From an uncultured Oscillospiraceae bacterium (GTDB taxonomy: Bacteria; Bacillota; Clostridia; Oscillospirales; Acutalibacteraceae), in NCBI GenBank assembly GCA_900543525.1, contig UQRS01000021.1, forward strand, positions 1-28,515: a stretch of DNA of 28,515 nt. Reading direction: 5' to 3'. The first letter of the stretch is position 1; the number at the start of each line of letters is the position of its first letter. Under the pieces are notes generated by a model. That model was given only the letters and a program-made list of their open reading frames with translations. It had not been told where the DNA came from and ran no database searches. Positions 16,871 to 23,551 of this stretch are shown here, one piece after another. Made by a program: the position numbers and the translations under genes.

Positions 16871-17575
16871 CTATTTCACAAGGGTTCCGACCGTCTCACC
16901 CGTGACGGCGCGGAGAATATTTTCGGGATCGTTCAGATTGAAAACCAGAATGGGGATTTTGTTATCCATGCAGAGGGAGGCGGCTGTGCTGTCCATGACA
17001 TGCAGCTCTTTATTCAGCACATCCATGTAGGAAAGTGTGTCGAATTTTACCGCGTCGGGATTCAGCTTGGGATCGCTGTCGTACACGCCGTCAACGTTGG
17101 TCGCCTTGAAAATGATGTCGGCATCAATTTCCGCCGCGCGGAGGGCTGCCGCCGTATCGGTCGAGAAGAAGGGGTTGCCGGTGCCGCAGCCGAAAACGAC
17201 CACCCGACCCTTTTCAAAATGACGCACCGCCTTGTTGCGGATGTAAGGCTCGGCAATCTGCTGCATGGAGATGGCAGTCTGCACCCGGACGTCGACACCA
17301 AGCTGCTCCAGCGCGTCTCCAAAAGCCAGCGCGTTGATGACGGTGGCCAGCATACCCATATGATCGGCGCGCGTGCGATCCATCTTTCCGCTCGTCCGGC
17401 CGCGCCAGAAGTTGCCGCCGCCGACGACAATGCCGATTTCCACGCCGAGCTCGGCGCATTTTTTCACGCTTTCGCAAATTTTGAGTACCGTGTCAAAATC
17501 CAGCCCGAATTTCTGCTGCCCGGCCAGCGCTTCACCGCTGATTTTCAGCAGCAGCCGTTTATACACAGGTTCCAT
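16871..17575 (-). CDS. pyrH: UMP kinase PyrH
   Basis: Hexameric amino-acid-kinase-fold enzyme that phosphorylates UMP to UDP. The 234-residue protein starts MEPVYKRLLLKISGEALAG, then has GIVVGGGNFWRGR, DHMGMLATVINALAF, GCGTGNPFFSTDTAAALRAAEI and IFKATNVDGVYDSDP. Start: the frame stays open for another 111 codons upstream, but GGGGAGGA lies 7 nt before the ATG at 17575 and the promoter at 17645-17673 lies inside that extension, so the longer form is rejected. In many Firmicutes rpsB and tsf precede pyrH; here pyrH starts its own operon. Confidence 0.97.
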   Translation of the reverse strand: MEPVYKRLLLKISGEALAGQQKFGLDFDTVLKICESVKKCAELGVEIGIVVGGGNFWRGRTSGKMDRTRADHMGMLATVINALAFGDALEQLGVDVRVQTAISMQQIAEPYIRNKAVRHFEKGRVVVFGCGTGNPFFSTDTAAALRAAEIDADIIFKATNVDGVYDSDPKLNPDAVKFDTLSYMDVLNKELHVMDSTAASLCMDNKIPILVFNLNDPENILRAVTGETVGTLVK

Positions 17576-17644
17576 TCCAGAGTCCTCCCCTATTCGGTTT
17601 CTTTGGGTGCGCCCCGCGATTGCCGGGCACACTATACTGGGACT

Positions 17645-17673
17645 ATTGTACCCGATCAAAGGCGTAAAGTCAA
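17645..17673 (-). promoter_or_regulatory. Sigma-A promoter of the pyrH-ispG operon
   Basis: TTGACT (17668-17673) and TACAAT (17645-17650) on the minus strand, 17 bp apart. The predicted start near 17638 gives a leader of about 62 nt to the pyrH ATG, with a GC-rich middle. This is a near-consensus site, fitting an essential housekeeping operon. Confidence 0.85.
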
Positions 17674-17833
17674 TCATGAAGGCAGATTCTGTTCCACAAA
17701 ATCGGAGAAATTTTCCTGGCCGGCCATTTGGAAATTCCACCCCTCTTTTTTTAAAGAGGCGGTATATGCGCAAAGGCCCTCGCGATCCGCAAAGCAGGTC
17801 GAGGCCGGCTGCCGCCCGGCTCGGTTTATACAC

Positions 17834-17872
17834 AAAAAGGCCGCCGCCTGGAAAATGCACGGCAGCAGCCTT
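17834..17872 (-). terminator. Intrinsic terminator after the PHP-phosphoesterase gene
   Basis: On the minus strand a 12-bp stem (arms 17861-17872 and 17837-17848, two G-U pairs, 12-nt loop) runs into TTTTTGTG. The two G-U pairs become mismatches on the plus strand, so the minus direction is the functional one. It closes the sensory-hydrogenase operon before the pyrH promoter. Confidence 0.75.
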
Positions 17873-17929
17873 CATTTTATTTTTCATTTGCCATAGCCGT
17901 CGGCCCAAAGCGGCAAAAAGGCCGCCGCC

Positions 17930-18646
17930 TCACCCTCGCCGGAGGGCGGACAGCACGCCGGCCGGCGTCCGCGCCTCCACCCGGAGGCGGTGAATCGGGT
18001 CGGCAATGTCCGGCAGATAGTGCGCGTCGCTCGAGTGCAGGCGCTTCATATTTTGAAGGATTGCGTGCGCCTGCATCAGGGCGGCGTCGTCCCCGGTTTT
18101 GGAGATTTCGGCCGCGGTAAAACCGCACTCCGGCGGAATCTCACCCAGATTGGCGAGAATGCTGTAGGAGCTGCGATCCACATGCGCGGGATAACAAAAA
18201 CCGCCGTAAACCTCCACCAGCCCCCGAACCTCCATCACGCTGACCGAGGTCGCGTTGATCAAAAGCTTGGAAAGCCGGCCGAGGTCATTATCCGCTTCAT
18301 CCATCAGCACCTGCTCTCCAAAAATGCCGGGCATGTTCTCAATATCCGGCAGCCGTTCGTACACATAGTCCGAGAAAGCCAGTGCCGTCTCCACCTCGGA
18401 AAAGAGGCAGACGATATGCACCTCCTCCGACGTGGTCAGCTCCATCCCCGGCAGCACCAGCAGCCCCGCCTCCTCCCCCGCGCGGATGGCGGCCGGGCAG
18501 TTGCGGGCGGTGTTGTGGTCGGTGAGGGCGATCACCTCCAGCCCGTTGATCGCCGCCATGTTGACAAGGTTATAGGGGGTCATGTCGGCGTCGCCGCAGG
18601 GGCTGAGACAGGAGTGCATATGCAGGTCATAATACAGCTCGTCCAT
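17930..18646 (-). CDS. PHP-domain phosphoesterase (TrpH/YciV-like)
   Basis: Predicted metal-dependent phosphoesterase of 238 residues; the substrate is unknown. The metal-ligand motifs of the PHP domain are all present in order: DLHMHS (9-11 HxH), CGDADMTP, ALTDHNTA, PGMELTTSEEVHIVCLF (Glu and His), CYPAHVDRSS, and HSSDAHYL near the C-terminus. Its strong neighbours are a DRTGG protein, a hydrogenase-like protein and a GHKL ATPase, a set that recurs in anaerobic Clostridia; this points to nucleotide or phosphate-messenger hydrolysis in redox signalling, which is inference. The his operon here has no histidinol phosphatase, and PHP proteins can do that job, but this one looks like the TrpH branch, not HisK. 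Confidence 0.85.
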   Translation of the reverse strand: MDELYYDLHMHSCLSPCGDADMTPYNLVNMAAINGLEVIALTDHNTARNCPAAIRAGEEAGLLVLPGMELTTSEEVHIVCLFSEVETALAFSDYVYERLPDIENMPGIFGEQVLMDEADNDLGRLSKLLINATSVSVMEVRGLVEVYGGFCYPAHVDRSSYSILANLGEIPPECGFTAAEISKTGDDAALMQAHAILQNMKRLHSSDAHYLPDIADPIHRLRVEARTPAGVLSALRRG

Positions 18647-18652
18647 AATCGG

Positions 18653-18985
18653 TCAGTCCAGCAGCCGGCCGAGGGCGCAGCAAAGCTCATACTGATTCTT
18701 CTCGCTGCGAAGGACAGCAACGCCCTGCTGCTCGGCTCTGGCTCTGGCGTCGTCGTCCAGCGCGGAGGAATCGGCCAGTATAATGCAGGAAACATCGGCC
18801 AGCACAGCCACCGCAACCGCGTTGACATTGCCCATAACCGTGATCCATGCGTCAAAGGCCGAGGCTCTTCCCATCACCCAGCTCAAAAGATCGCCGCAAT
18901 AGCCGCCGCGCACCTCCCGTTCCGGATCTCCGGGGCAGAGGCATTCAAGCCCCAGCGCCTCCCGCAATTTATCGACAGTCAGCAT
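18653..18985 (-). CDS. DRTGG-domain protein (second copy)
   Basis: A 110-residue single DRTGG domain, a ligand-binding fold also found in phosphotransacetylase N-terminal regions and HPr-kinase-like contexts, with no known enzymatic activity of its own. The N-terminal half has MLTVDKLREALGLECLC, then the domain core REVRGGYCGDLLSWVMGRA, DAWITVMGNVNAVAVAVLADVSCIIL, and a helix ending in ALGRLLD. It ends 7 bp before the PHP gene and follows the hydrogenase-like gene by 100 bp. It is clearly different from the other DRTGG protein in this operon, so the two are not a recent duplication; a heteromer or partition of ligands is possible. Confidence 0.82.
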   Translation of the reverse strand: MLTVDKLREALGLECLCPGDPEREVRGGYCGDLLSWVMGRASAFDAWITVMGNVNAVAVAVLADVSCIILADSSALDDDARARAEQQGVAVLRSEKNQYELCCALGRLLD

Positions 18986-19085
18986 AGCTTCTCATTCCTT
19001 CTTTAAAAACCGCCGCCGAAAAAAAGCGGCGGGATTTGTCCGTGAGGTTTGGTTTTGGATTTGCTTAAAGGAGATGTTTCTTCCT

Positions 19086-20372
19086 TTAAAACTGGCGGAA
19101 GCCGGTCAGGCTGCTGGCCAGTTCCCGCACCCGCTCACGCAGGGTGAATACGCAGTCATTCTCACTCGCGAGGCCTTTGACCACATCCTCCGCCAGTGCG
19201 CGGCAGGTCGGCGCTCCGCAGGAGCCGCAGTCGAGGCCGGGCAGCCGGGCGCAGGTATCGTCAATTTCGGTTCGCATCCGCATCGACTCGGTAATGCTGT
19301 CGGACAGCTTGAGCGCCTTGGAAGGCTTGATCGGCTTATCCCAGCGCATTTCCTCCGGAATCTCCTCCCCCGGAAGGTGGTTTTTGGAGATGGGCAGGTA
19401 CTTGCGCAGCAGCTGAATGCGGGTTCGGGCGACATAGGGATTTTCGACCGTCATAACCCCGCCGACGCAGCCGCCGGGACAGGCGTTCAGCTCGATAAAA
19501 TGCACGTCGGAGAGCTTGTCATCCTCCACCTCTTCCAGCACCTTGATGACATTCTCAATTCCGTCGGCGGCAAGGTAGCTGTTGTCGAGCAGAGCGGCCG
19601 ACTCTCCCCCGCTGCCGGCCCAGCTTACTCCGATCAGCCCGGTTTTGGAGAGGGGTTCGGGCGTGCGGATCTTATTCATTTTGCCGATCAGCTTGGGATA
19701 AATATCCGCGATCGACAAAACGCCGCTGACCGCCGAGGCCTCACACCCGATCGGCTGTTTGGCGTCGGTTACCTTGGCCGGACAGGGCGAGATGAAAAAC
19801 ACGCCGATTTTCTCCGGTGGCAGGCCGGTTTTCCTCACCGCCTCCCGCCGGGCCATGCGGGCACCCAGCTCCATCGGGGAGAGCAGGGGCAGAATATTCT
19901 CACACAAATCGGGGAAACGGATGCGGATCAGCCGTTCGACCACCGGGCATGCGGAGGAAATAATCGGAAACCGCAGATTCCCCTGCTGCATCATGTGACG
20001 GGTAGCCTCCGACACCAGCTCGGCGGCGCGGGATACCTCGAACACGTCGTCAAACCCCAGCTGCTTGAAGGCCGTCAGGGCATAATCAATGTCGTCCATG
20101 TTGGCAATCTGACCATAGATGGTCGGCGCCGGCATGGCAACCGTATATGTATAATCCGAAAGCATCTCCGCACTGTCAAAAACCGCCTTCTTCGCGTGGT
20201 GCGGGCAGACCCGGATGCACTCTCCGCAATCGATGCAGAGGGCAGAGAGGATAACCGCTTTTCGGTTTCGCACCCGGATGGCCTGGGTCGGGCAGCGCTT
20301 GATGCAGTTGATGCATCCTCTGCATCGGTCGGCGTCAAGGGTAACGGAGTGAAAGCGCAAAGAAAACACCAC
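19086..20372 (-). CDS. [FeFe]-hydrogenase-like protein, putative redox/H2 sensor
   Basis: A 428-residue soluble iron-sulfur protein. N-terminal 2[4Fe-4S] ferredoxin domain (CRGCINCIKRCP and CIDCGECIRVCP), then a hydrogenase large-subunit domain with all four H-cluster cysteines in L1 SSACPVVERL, L2 ISPCPAKVTDAK and L3 ELNACPGGCVGG, then a [4Fe-4S] FeS domain with C(x8)CGSCGAPTC. Compared with catalytic enzymes (TSCCP, MPCxxKxxE, ExMACPGGC), the proton-relay Cys is Ala and both conserved Mets are Ser and Asn. That pattern is known from sensory HydS-type proteins. No PAS or kinase domain is attached; a GHKL ATPase is encoded just upstream. Start may be GTG at 20372 or TTG at 20360 (family members typically begin near LRFHSV). 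Confidence 0.88.
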   Translation of the reverse strand: MVFSLRFHSVTLDADRCRGCINCIKRCPTQAIRVRNRKAVILSALCIDCGECIRVCPHHAKKAVFDSAEMLSDYTYTVAMPAPTIYGQIANMDDIDYALTAFKQLGFDDVFEVSRAAELVSEATRHMMQQGNLRFPIISSACPVVERLIRIRFPDLCENILPLLSPMELGARMARREAVRKTGLPPEKIGVFFISPCPAKVTDAKQPIGCEASAVSGVLSIADIYPKLIGKMNKIRTPEPLSKTGLIGVSWAGSGGESAALLDNSYLAADGIENVIKVLEEVEDDKLSDVHFIELNACPGGCVGGVMTVENPYVARTRIQLLRKYLPISKNHLPGEEIPEEMRWDKPIKPSKALKLSDSITESMRMRTEIDDTCARLPGLDCGSCGAPTCRALAEDVVKGLASENDCVFTLRERVRELASSLTGFRQF

Positions 20373-20377
20373 TTTTC

Positions 20378-20464
20378 AAAAAGCGGGCCGGTGCGGCGCC
20401 GCTCTTACTGTTTTGGCCTGTAAATTTTCTGTCCGGCGCCGTCTCTTTTAAAAAAACAGCCCGC
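20378..20464 (-). promoter_or_regulatory. Long-range hairpin with U-tract just before the hydrogenase-like gene
   Basis: On the minus strand GCGGGC (rc of 20459-20464) can pair with GCCCGC (rc of 20383-20388), which is followed by TTTTT. Inside, two copies of the self-complementary octamer CGGCGCCG (20434-20441 and 20394-20401) can pair. The U-tract ends 5 nt before the GTG start, and no good ribosome site is seen. It could be an attenuator or a translation-control hairpin; the arms are far apart, so this is tentative. Confidence 0.4.
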
Positions 20465-20468
20465 AGGG

Positions 20469-20891
20469 TCAGGTATGTACCATCATATACACGGTCGTGC
20501 CGACGCCAAGCTCGGTATCAATCCGCATTTCGTCGGTGTATTTCTTGATATTGGGCAGACCCATGCCTGCCCCGAAGCCGAGCGACCGGATGTTATCCGG
20601 CGCGGTGGAGTACCCCTCCTGCATGGCCAGTTCAACATTGGCGATGCCCGGGCCGTGATCGACCAGCCACATTTCAATTTTTTCGGGAGAGATCAGCACG
20701 TCAATCTCTCCCCCGCCGGCGTGGATGACCATGTTGATTTCCCCCTCGTACATGGCGACGGCCACCCGGCGCACCACATCGGAGGAAAAGCCAATCTGCT
20801 TGAGGGTACGCTTGGTCTCACCCGAAGCCTCCCCCGCGCAGGTGAACTCATCGCCGTCGACGACAAAATGGAGTTTGATCGTATCAGCCAT
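20469..20891 (-). CDS. GHKL-fold ATPase, RsbW/SpoIIAB-like anti-sigma or sensor kinase module
   Basis: A 140-residue stand-alone ATP-binding domain. The Bergerat motifs are present: N-box in AMYEGEINMVIHA, G1 box in VDHGPGIANVE, G2-like GFGAGMGLPNIKKYTD, and a final strand GTTVYMMV. Family members are small serine kinases acting on anti-anti-sigma proteins, or kinase modules detached from a sensor. No anti-anti-sigma partner is encoded nearby. Start: the ATG at 20891 has GGGGAGGG 11 nt upstream and overlaps the DRTGG stop by 8 bp; the longer GTG/ATG form at 20924 is less likely. Next to the sensory hydrogenase-like protein, it is a good candidate for its output module (inference). Confidence 0.85.
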   Translation of the reverse strand: MADTIKLHFVVDGDEFTCAGEASGETKRTLKQIGFSSDVVRRVAVAMYEGEINMVIHAGGGEIDVLISPEKIEMWLVDHGPGIANVELAMQEGYSTAPDNIRSLGFGAGMGLPNIKKYTDEMRIDTELGVGTTVYMMVHT

Positions 20892-21240
20892 CGTTCTCTC
20901 GCCCTCCCCGCAGTCCGTTGTCATAAAGGAGGCCGCAGGCCGTGAACATACGATAAGGGGTTTTCATCAGCGCGATGCTCCGCTCCTTCGCCAGGGCGAT
21001 CATGGCGTCGTCCGGCTCTTTCCCGCGGACAAAGACGATGCAGTGCATATCCATCATCTCGGCCGTGCGGATCACCTGCGGATTGACAAGGCCGGTCAAC
21101 AGCACCGACTGATCCTTGACAAAGGCCAGCACATCGCTCATCATATCCGAGCCGCAGGCCGTGCGAACCTCGGTATCCAGCAGATCCTCCCCGCACACCA
21201 GCTCGGCCTTCAGAATTTTTTGAACGTCTTTTACGAACAT
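20884..21240 (-). CDS. DRTGG-domain protein (first copy)
   Basis: A 118-residue DRTGG-family protein: MFVKDVQKILKAELVCGEDLLDTEV, then TACGSDMMSDVLAFVKDQSVLLTGLVNPQVIRTAEMM seen as two successive segments, IVFVRGKEPDDAMIALAKE, and MFTACGLLYDNGL at the end. The ACGSD and TACGLLY Cys residues are typical of this clostridial group. Start: GGAGG lies 8 nt before the ATG at 21240; a GTG at 21255 is too close to that site. It is the first gene of the module and follows the promoter at 21286-21314. Function is not established; ligand sensing is the usual guess for DRTGG domains. Confidence 0.85.
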   Translation of the reverse strand: MFVKDVQKILKAELVCGEDLLDTEVRTACGSDMMSDVLAFVKDQSVLLTGLVNPQVIRTAEMMDMHCIVFVRGKEPDDAMIALAKERSIALMKTPYRMFTACGLLYDNGLRGGRENDG

Positions 21241-21285
21241 GGACGCAACCTCCACAAGTGTTTTATCCGAATTTTTATAAGTAAT

Positions 21286-21314
21286 AGTATACTATTTTTA
21301 TTTCAAAATTACAA
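21286..21314 (-). promoter_or_regulatory. Promoter of the sensory-hydrogenase module
   Basis: TTGTAA (21309-21314) and TATACT (21286-21291) on the minus strand, 17 bp apart in very AT-rich sequence. Start near 21279. Immediately upstream, CATTTT-GT-AAAATG (21318-21331) is a dyad, and AAAATGT (21326-21332) faces ACATTTT (21347-21353); these are candidate operator sites just upstream of the -35 box. Confidence 0.7.
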
Positions 21315-21333
21315 GTGCATTTTGTAAAATGTG

Positions 21334-22554
21334 CTAAATATTTTGTACATTTTCCGAGAGATTATCCTCTCCCTTGCGCAAACGCAGCAGCAAAATCAGC
21401 ATAAGGAGGCCAAACAGCGCCCCCGTCAGCAGCCCGGCATTCAGGGGAGAAAGCGGAAAATTCTCCATTCCGGAGACGGCGTCGGACACCGTGCCGGTTA
21501 GGAAGGGGCCGAAGGAGCAGCCCAAATCGCCGAAAACGGCCAGCAGCGCGAACATGGCGGTGCCGCCGCCCCGGATTCTCCCGGCCGAGAGGCTGACCGC
21601 GCCCGGCCACATGAGGCTGACCGCAAGGCCGCAGAGCGCGCAGCCGATCAATCCCAGCGTCGGAGAGGAGGACAGCCCCGTAATCAGGTAAGCCGCCATG
21701 CAGAGTGCCGCGCACAGAACCAGGCATTTATATATATTCAGATATTTTCCAAAAAAGCCATAGGTCAGCCGCCCCGCCCCCATAAAGAGCGCAAACATGC
21801 AGGGGCCGAGCAAATCCCCGGTAACCTTGGATACGCCGAGACTCTGCTCCGCGAAGAGAGAGGACCACTGGCTCATGGCGAGCTCGGCCGCGCCGGCGCA
21901 GAGCATGATGGTCAGTGCCGTCCGGAAGAGTCGGTTGCGCAGCAGGCGGCCGAGCGACGCGTGCTCCTCTTTCTCCCCCTCGACGATCGGAACCTTTATA
22001 AAGCAGAGCATGTTGAACAGCGGCAGCACAGCCCAGATCAGCGGAATAAATATCCAGCCGTTATGTCCGAACGCGTGCAGAAGCAGGGTGGTCACCAGCA
22101 CGGTCACCAGCTGCCCCCAGCAGTAAAAGGAGTGCAGCAGGCTCATCTGTGCGGATTTGTTCGGCAGAGGCAAATTCTCGATCATCGGACTGACCAGCAC
22201 CTCAATCAGGCCGCTGCCGAAGGCGTAGATCACCGTCGGAATCACCAGCCCGAGGAAGTGGAGCGGCAAAAGCCGCGGCAAAATCGCCAGCAGCACCAGC
22301 CCTGCGGCAGCAAGCCCCTGCGACAGCACTACGGAGGTCCGATATCCGAGCCGGCGTGTGATACGTACCGACAGCAAATCCACCAGAAGTTGGGTGGAAA
22401 AATTGACCAGCACCAGAAGACTGATCATAAAGTAGGAAATCCCAAACTCCTCCTGATACACGATAAAAAGAACCGGAGACAGATTGTTGATCACCGCCTG
22501 TATCACAAGGCCGAGATAACAGCAGAATCTGGTGCCGGTATAACTGCGCAGCAT
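21334..22554 (-). CDS. MFS transporter (FucP/FHS-like)
   Basis: A 406-residue polytopic membrane protein with about twelve membrane segments in two halves. The first half has LVDLLSVRITRRLGYR, which fits the MFS A-motif position between helices 2 and 3, and SLLHSFYCWGQ, which resembles the fucose-permease/FHS branch; a charged central loop (VEGEKEEHASLGRLLRNR) separates the halves. The substrate cannot be told. Start: the frame is open up to 22695, but a promoter lies at 22607-22634, so the first 43-47 codons are not translated. ATGs at 22566 and 22554 remain; AAAGG is adjacent to the first and 12 nt from the second. It stands alone, with no pathway neighbours. Confidence 0.85.
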   Translation of the reverse strand: MLRSYTGTRFCCYLGLVIQAVINNLSPVLFIVYQEEFGISYFMISLLVLVNFSTQLLVDLLSVRITRRLGYRTSVVLSQGLAAAGLVLLAILPRLLPLHFLGLVIPTVIYAFGSGLIEVLVSPMIENLPLPNKSAQMSLLHSFYCWGQLVTVLVTTLLLHAFGHNGWIFIPLIWAVLPLFNMLCFIKVPIVEGEKEEHASLGRLLRNRLFRTALTIMLCAGAAELAMSQWSSLFAEQSLGVSKVTGDLLGPCMFALFMGAGRLTYGFFGKYLNIYKCLVLCAALCMAAYLITGLSSSPTLGLIGCALCGLAVSLMWPGAVSLSAGRIRGGGTAMFALLAVFGDLGCSFGPFLTGTVSDAVSGMENFPLSPLNAGLLTGALFGLLMLILLLRLRKGEDNLSENVQNI

Positions 22555-22606
22555 AGCATCCAACATCCTTTCCAAAAACTGCCGCCCGACAAGGGCAGCC
22601 AGAGTC

Positions 22607-22634
22607 ATCATATCAAAAACGCGGTAAAAGTCAA
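22607..22634 (-). promoter_or_regulatory. Sigma-A promoter of the MFS transporter gene
   Basis: TTGACT (22629-22634) and TATGAT (22607-22612), 16 bp apart on the minus strand. Start near 22600, giving a leader of about 45 nt containing a small CTGCC/GGCAG hairpin. This site decides the start of the transporter. Confidence 0.8.
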
Positions 22635-22695
22635 GCCCCATTTCCCCCGCGTTTTCGGCAAAAATTTCGGCCGGACGCGCCTCTTTTCGAAACAT

Positions 22696-22944
22696 ATTTA
22701 AAAAAGACCGGATAGGAACAAACCGCGCCTCCCCTCCCCGTTCTCGCCGCGCAGAACGCGGCCGGAGACGCCCTATCCTAAATTATGCAGTCCCTCGGCC
22801 TCCGGTGCAGAAGAGGAGGGCAAGCGCCCGGCCGGGGCGAGAGGGCGGAATCGGCTTTTTAAAGAGAGGAGAATTCTTCCCACCGCTTTTTGTAAAAAAC
22901 AAGCGGGAATTTCTCTCTCGCCCGGAAAAATCGCGAGGTACTGC
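22696..22944. other. Structured intergenic region, no protein gene seen
   Basis: Two nested inverted-repeat units. 22710-22716 (GGATAGG) pairs with 22772-22778, enclosing CGTTCT/AGAACG and a GGAGGCG/CGTCTCC-type pairing; on the minus strand this unit is followed by GGTC and six Ts, like a back-up terminator. 22832-22843 (CCGGGGCGAGAG) pairs with 22915-22925, enclosing GAGAATTC and CCGCTT (22883-22888) against AAGCGG (22901-22906). No frame with a ribosome site is apparent. Confidence 0.5.
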
Positions 22945-22995
22945 AAATAAAAAAGCCGCCCTGCCAAAGGAAAAATCCTCAGCAGAGCGGCTTTT
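22945..22995 (-). terminator. Intrinsic terminator of the vor operon
   Basis: On the minus strand AAAAGCCGC-x-CTGC type arms (22982-22995 and 22951-22964) form a 9+4 bp stem with one mismatch and a further AGGA/TCCT pairing inside, followed by TTTTTTATTT. It lies 17 bp after the stop of the gamma-subunit gene. Confidence 0.88.
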
Positions 22996-23011
22996 GAATA
23001 TTCAATACAGC

Positions 23012-23551
23012 TCAGGCCTCAAAGCCCTGCCCCAGCGCGATCGCGTGCAGGTTTGCCGCAATCAGATGTTGCTTGCTGGGCGGCACGGCCTGCTCCACGC
23101 CGCCTTGGATTCCCTCCGGCGTGGCGAAGCCGGTCTGCTCCAGCAGCTTGCCGAGCAGAATGATGTTGGCAAGGCCCTTCAGCTCCTGCTCCTCCGCCAT
23201 GGCGGAGGCCGGAACCGCAACGGTTCTTACATCCGTGCGGGGCGCCTCGACCCGCACCAGCGTGCTGTCGTAAATCACCAGTCCGCCCGGAACCACCTTG
23301 TCGATGAACTTTTCATACGACGGCTGATTCATGGCGACAAATATGTTCGGCCGCACCACCAGCGGAGAGCCGATCGGCTCCGACGAAATGCAGACGCTGC
23401 AGTTGGCGGTGCCGCCCCGCATCTCCGGCCCATAGGAGGGCAGCCAGGAGACCTCCTTCCCGTCGTGGAGGCCGGCGGCCGCCGCAACCTTTCCGGCAAA
23501 GAGGATGCCCTGCCCGCCGAAGCCGGCAAAAATCATCTTATAATCCGTCAT
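23012..23551 (-). CDS. 2-oxoacid:ferredoxin oxidoreductase, gamma subunit
   Basis: A 179-residue POR/KOR gamma-type domain, the third subunit of the CoA-acylating oxidoreductase. Signature segments: KMIFAGFGGQGILFAGKVAAAAG, SWLPSYGPEMRGGTANC, VVRPNIFVAMNQPSYEKF, GGLVIYDSTL and NIILLGKLLEQTG. Its start overlaps the end of the beta-subunit gene by 14 bp, and GGAGG lies 9 nt before the ATG. It is the last gene before a strong terminator. Annotation as VorC or KorC is open, since gamma subunits do not show substrate specificity. Confidence 0.92.
   Translation of the reverse strand: MTDYKMIFAGFGGQGILFAGKVAAAAGLHDGKEVSWLPSYGPEMRGGTANCSVCISSEPIGSPLVVRPNIFVAMNQPSYEKFIDKVVPGGLVIYDSTLVRVEAPRTDVRTVAVPASAMAEEQELKGLANIILLGKLLEQTGFATPEGIQGGVEQAVPPSKQHLIAANLHAIALGQGFEA

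Noticed and set aside
17576..17908. 111-codon N-terminal extension of PyrH
   Set aside because: It contains the pyrH promoter and ends right before a perfect ribosome site and normal PyrH start.
17930..18646. PHP protein as the missing histidinol phosphatase
   Set aside because: The sequence between PHP motifs fits the TrpH/YciV-like group, and its operon partners are redox-signalling genes, not his genes.
22567..22695. N-terminal extension of the MFS transporter
   Set aside because: A TTGACT-16-TATGAT promoter lies inside it, and the extension has no membrane-protein character.
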